This document shows positions 6,868 to 8,690 of a stretch of 8,690 nucleotides of DNA, piece by piece; the first letter of the stretch is position 1, and each line of letters opens with the position of its first letter. This stretch comes from Acidobacteriota bacterium (GTDB taxonomy: Bacteria > Acidobacteriota > Vicinamibacteria > Vicinamibacterales > 2-12-FULL-66-21): assembly GCA_013362195.1 (NCBI GenBank), contig JABFWM010000052.1, forward strand, positions 1-8,690. The letters are read 5' to 3'. The position numbers were made by a program, and so were the translations under genes. The notes under the pieces were generated by a model. The model was not told the DNA's origin and did no database searches. It saw only the letters and a list, made by a program, of their open reading frames with translations.

Positions 6868-6898
6868 CTGACCCGGCGTATGGGCCGCATGTTACGCT
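6868..6898 (+). promoter_or_regulatory. Possible extended -10 promoter for the glycosyltransferase gene
   Basis: TG at 6890-6891 followed one base later by TACGCT (6893-6898) resembles an extended -10. CTGACC at 6868-6873 is a poor -35 candidate with a 19-bp spacer. Transcription would start at about 6905, the GTG start codon itself, which suggests a leaderless mRNA. No Shine-Dalgarno sequence is present. The match is weak. Confidence 0.35.
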
Positions 6899-6904
6899 TT
6901 TTTC

Positions 6905-7930
6905 GTGGGGGCCACGGTCTCGGTCGTCGTGCTGAATTACAACGGACGACGATGGCTGCATGGATGTCTCGGCGCGCTCCGCTCGCAGCGCGGCGCACCG
7001 CCGTTCGAGATCGTGCTGGTGGACAACGCCTCGACCGACGGATCGGTCGAAGAGGTCCGCCGCACGGCCGCCGACGTCCGCATCGTGGAGACCGGCGCGA
7101 ACCTGGGATTCGCCGAGGGCAACAACGTTGGCGCGCGCCACGCCGCCGGCGAGTGGCTCGCGTTCCTGAACAACGACACGGAAGCGGATCGCGACTGGCT
7201 CGCGCGGCTGTGGACGGCGGCGCAGACGCAGCCGCAGTGCGCGCTCTTCACCTCGCGGCTCGTGTTTCTCGACGATCCCTCCATCGTCGACAGCGCCGGC
7301 GACGGCTACCTGCGCGCCGGCGGCGCGTTCAAGCACGGCCACGGCGGGGCCGCGTCCGACGCCGCGGCGTCGCGGGAAGTGTTCGGCGCGTGCGGCGGCG
7401 CCTTCATGATCCGGCGCGGCACGTTCCTGTCGCTCGGCGGGTTCGATCCGCGCTTCTTCATGGTCCACGAGGACGTGGACCTCTCGTATCGCGCGCGCCT
7501 GCGCGGCTTGCGGTGCTGGTACGCCGCCGACGCGGTCGTCCGGCATGCCGGCAGCGGATCGCTGGGCGCGCTGAGTCCGTCGGCAGTGTTCTACGGGCAA
7601 CGCAATCTCGAGTGGACGTGGCTGAAGAACACGCCGGCGGATCTGCTCCGTTCGACGGCGCTCTCGCACGTCGTCTATTCGATGGCGGGTCTGGTCCATT
7701 ACCTCCGCGCGGGACGCGGGGCGGCGGCGCTGCGTGGGAAATGGGCGGCGCTGCGAGAACTGCGGTCCGTGCTTCGCGATCGCCGACAGGTGCAGCGCGC
7801 CCGCACCGTCGACACCGCGGATCTGGAGCGATGGATGGAGCCGCAGTGGCTGGCCGCGAAGCGCCGCGAGAAGGCCTTCGCGATCTCGCGGGCTAGGAAA
7901 CCGGAACGACCTTCGTCATCCGGATCGTGA
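6905..7930 (+). CDS. GT2 family glycosyltransferase (rhamnosyltransferase-like)
   Basis: 341 residues. This is a GT-A fold enzyme that transfers a sugar from a nucleotide-sugar to a growing glycan, most likely at the cytoplasmic face of the membrane. The opening VSVVVLNYNG (5-14) is the standard first strand. VDNASTDGS has D40 for nucleotide binding, LNNDTE at 88-93 holds the metal-binding D91, and HEDVDLSYRARLRG supplies the E189-D190 catalytic-base motif. FYGQRNLEWTWLKNTP in the last third is typical of the WbbL/RfbF-like branch. The donor sugar cannot be read from sequence. GTG 6905 is the only good start: a stop lies in frame at 6869-6871, and starting later would cut into the first strand. 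No membrane segment is evident. The 3' end overlaps the end of the opposite-strand O-antigen-ligase-like gene by 38 bp, and both fit a surface-polysaccharide locus. Confidence 0.92.
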   Translation: MGATVSVVVLNYNGRRWLHGCLGALRSQRGAPPFEIVLVDNASTDGSVEEVRRTAADVRIVETGANLGFAEGNNVGARHAAGEWLAFLNNDTEADRDWLARLWTAAQTQPQCALFTSRLVFLDDPSIVDSAGDGYLRAGGAFKHGHGGAASDAAASREVFGACGGAFMIRRGTFLSLGGFDPRFFMVHEDVDLSYRARLRGLRCWYAADAVVRHAGSGSLGALSPSAVFYGQRNLEWTWLKNTPADLLRSTALSHVVYSMAGLVHYLRAGRGAAALRGKWAALRELRSVLRDRRQVQRARTVDTADLERWMEPQWLAAKRREKAFAISRARKPERPSSSGS

Positions 7931-8690
7931 CCGGCCGATCCGCCGGCGTCACGATGCGCAGGTCGAGCCGCGAGAAGCGCGCCTGCGCGCGTTCGCTGCG
8001 GCGCGGCACGTAGACGTCGTTCCATTGCCCGGGCGCGAGCACGATGACGTCGGCCACGCGTCCATCGAGCCGTAATTCGACGCGCACGGCATGATCGCTC
8101 ATCGGCTTCAGACGAATGCGGAAGCCCGAGTCCGCCGGCACGAACAGCGTCGCCGAATCGACCGCCGTCCGATACCGCTCGGTGTCCTCCTCCGTCGTCC
8201 AGCCGGTGACGCCGATGCCGACGTGCTCGAGATCGGCCTGGTGGAGGCGCGCTTGAATGCGGAACGGCAGCGTGACCGCGATGAAGAGCAGGGCGGCCGC
8301 GAGGACGGTCCGCCAGCGTGTCAGCGGCGCGAGCGGCGCGTGCGCGGAGGTCGCGGCCCCTGCCACCGCGCCCGCCACAATCCAGAACGCGCACGCGACC
8401 TCGGGAATGAGCAGGGGGTGCCCCCCCAGCCAGCTCAGAACGAAACCGGCGAGGGCGCCGGCCGTGACCACCGCGCTCGCGCCTTGTCCGCGTGCGGCGC
8501 CGCGCGCGGCGAGCGCAAGCACCACGCCCACGAGCCATGCGAAGACGAGGCCGCCGGACAGGCCAAGCTCCGCGGCGACCTGGAGAAAATTGTTGTGGGC
8601 GTTCTCGTGCACCGCGACGGGAAACAACGAGAGGAGCGCCGGCGAACTGAACTCTCCGGACCGCTGGTAGTACTCGCCGAGCCCGATCCC
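7893..8690 (-). CDS. O-antigen ligase/polymerase-like membrane protein, C-terminal part (5' end outside window)
   Basis: The minus-strand frame is open from base 8690 down to the TAG at 7893-7895 (265 residues here). The N-terminal half is missing, and the TTG at 8625-8627 is internal. The visible part begins GIGLGEYY, then VHENAHNNFLQVAAELGLSGG (residues 27-47), the conserved periplasmic-loop His motif of the Wzy_C/WaaL family, with H32 aligned to its key histidine. Hydrophobic segments follow at about 44-62, 72-89, 93-113 and 128-142. Residues 145-265 are a soluble beta-rich domain (WNDVYVP, FSRLDLRIV, IRMTKVVPVS) of about 120 residues, longer than a plain ligase needs. The protein would join or polymerise undecaprenyl-linked glycans on the outer face of the inner membrane. 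Ligase and polymerase cannot be told apart from this end. Confidence 0.85.
   Translation of the reverse strand, partial: GIGLGEYYQRSGEFSSPALLSLFPVAVHENAHNNFLQVAAELGLSGGLVFAWLVGVVLALAARGAARGQGASAVVTAGALAGFVLSWLGGHPLLIPEVACAFWIVAGAVAGAATSAHAPLAPLTRWRTVLAAALLFIAVTLPFRIQARLHQADLEHVGIGVTGWTTEEDTERYRTAVDSATLFVPADSGFRIRLKPMSDHAVRVELRLDGRVADVIVLAPGQWNDVYVPRRSERAQARFSRLDLRIVTPADRPVTIRMTKVVPVS

Noticed and set aside
6675..6935. 86-codon frame across the repeat cluster
   Set aside because: Made mostly of the two REP-like copies (VASAFRRKPCDR occurs twice) and runs into the glycosyltransferase gene; repeat DNA, not a gene.
7699..8538. Second minus-strand frame over the ligase-like gene
   Set aside because: Arg-rich, no membrane segments, and out of frame with the HNNFLQ motif; shadow.
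8257..8670. 137-codon plus-strand frame opposite the ligase-like gene
   Set aside because: Low-complexity Ala/Thr/Arg translation with no motif, antisense to a well-supported membrane protein.

Overview
High-GC bacterial DNA holding the end of one secreted-protein gene, two complete genes for large secreted multidomain proteins, a group 2 glycosyltransferase gene, and the 3' part of an O-antigen-ligase-type membrane protein gene on the opposite strand. The base composition, the Ig-like/BACON-like tails and a palindromic intergenic repeat whose reverse strand reads GFRLKAEA all remind me of Acidobacteriota of the Vicinamibacteria type. That placement is an inference from memory of such genomes, not a search result.

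Layout: 1-441 is the C-terminus of a secreted protein that starts before the window. 636-3236 encodes an exported protein with a probable (beta/alpha)-barrel, glycosidase-like front half. 3408-6662 encodes an exported zinc metalloprotease (HELGHGLGF) followed by two BACON-like domains and several Ig-like domains. All three proteins carry the same kind of tail. It is a pair of Ig-like modules repeating every 126-128 residues, whose second member ends in GSRFF(V/T)V. 6663-6904 is a cluster of REP-like palindromes, two of them in a 120-bp direct repeat with an inverted degenerate copy between. 6905-7930 is a GT2 glycosyltransferase, and 7893-8690 (minus strand) is the end of an O-antigen ligase/polymerase-like protein. 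These last two genes converge and their coding ends overlap by 38 bp.

Likely joint role (inference): the first three genes are a paralogous set of extracellular or surface proteins in which different catalytic heads share one tail. The last two genes belong to surface-polysaccharide assembly. A tail that holds enzymes in the cell's own extracellular matrix would link the two groups, but nothing in the sequence proves it.

Expression signals: good -10 boxes of the form (T/G)ACAAT lie before the second and third genes. Before the second gene the box is so close to the ATG that the mRNA would be nearly leaderless, and the GT2 gene may also be leaderless. The third gene has a clear TTGACG-N18-GACAAT promoter, a short leader and a Shine-Dalgarno sequence. 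This places its start at ATG 3408, not at the TTG 78 bases upstream. I see no rRNA, tRNA, CRISPR array, transposase or prophage gene.
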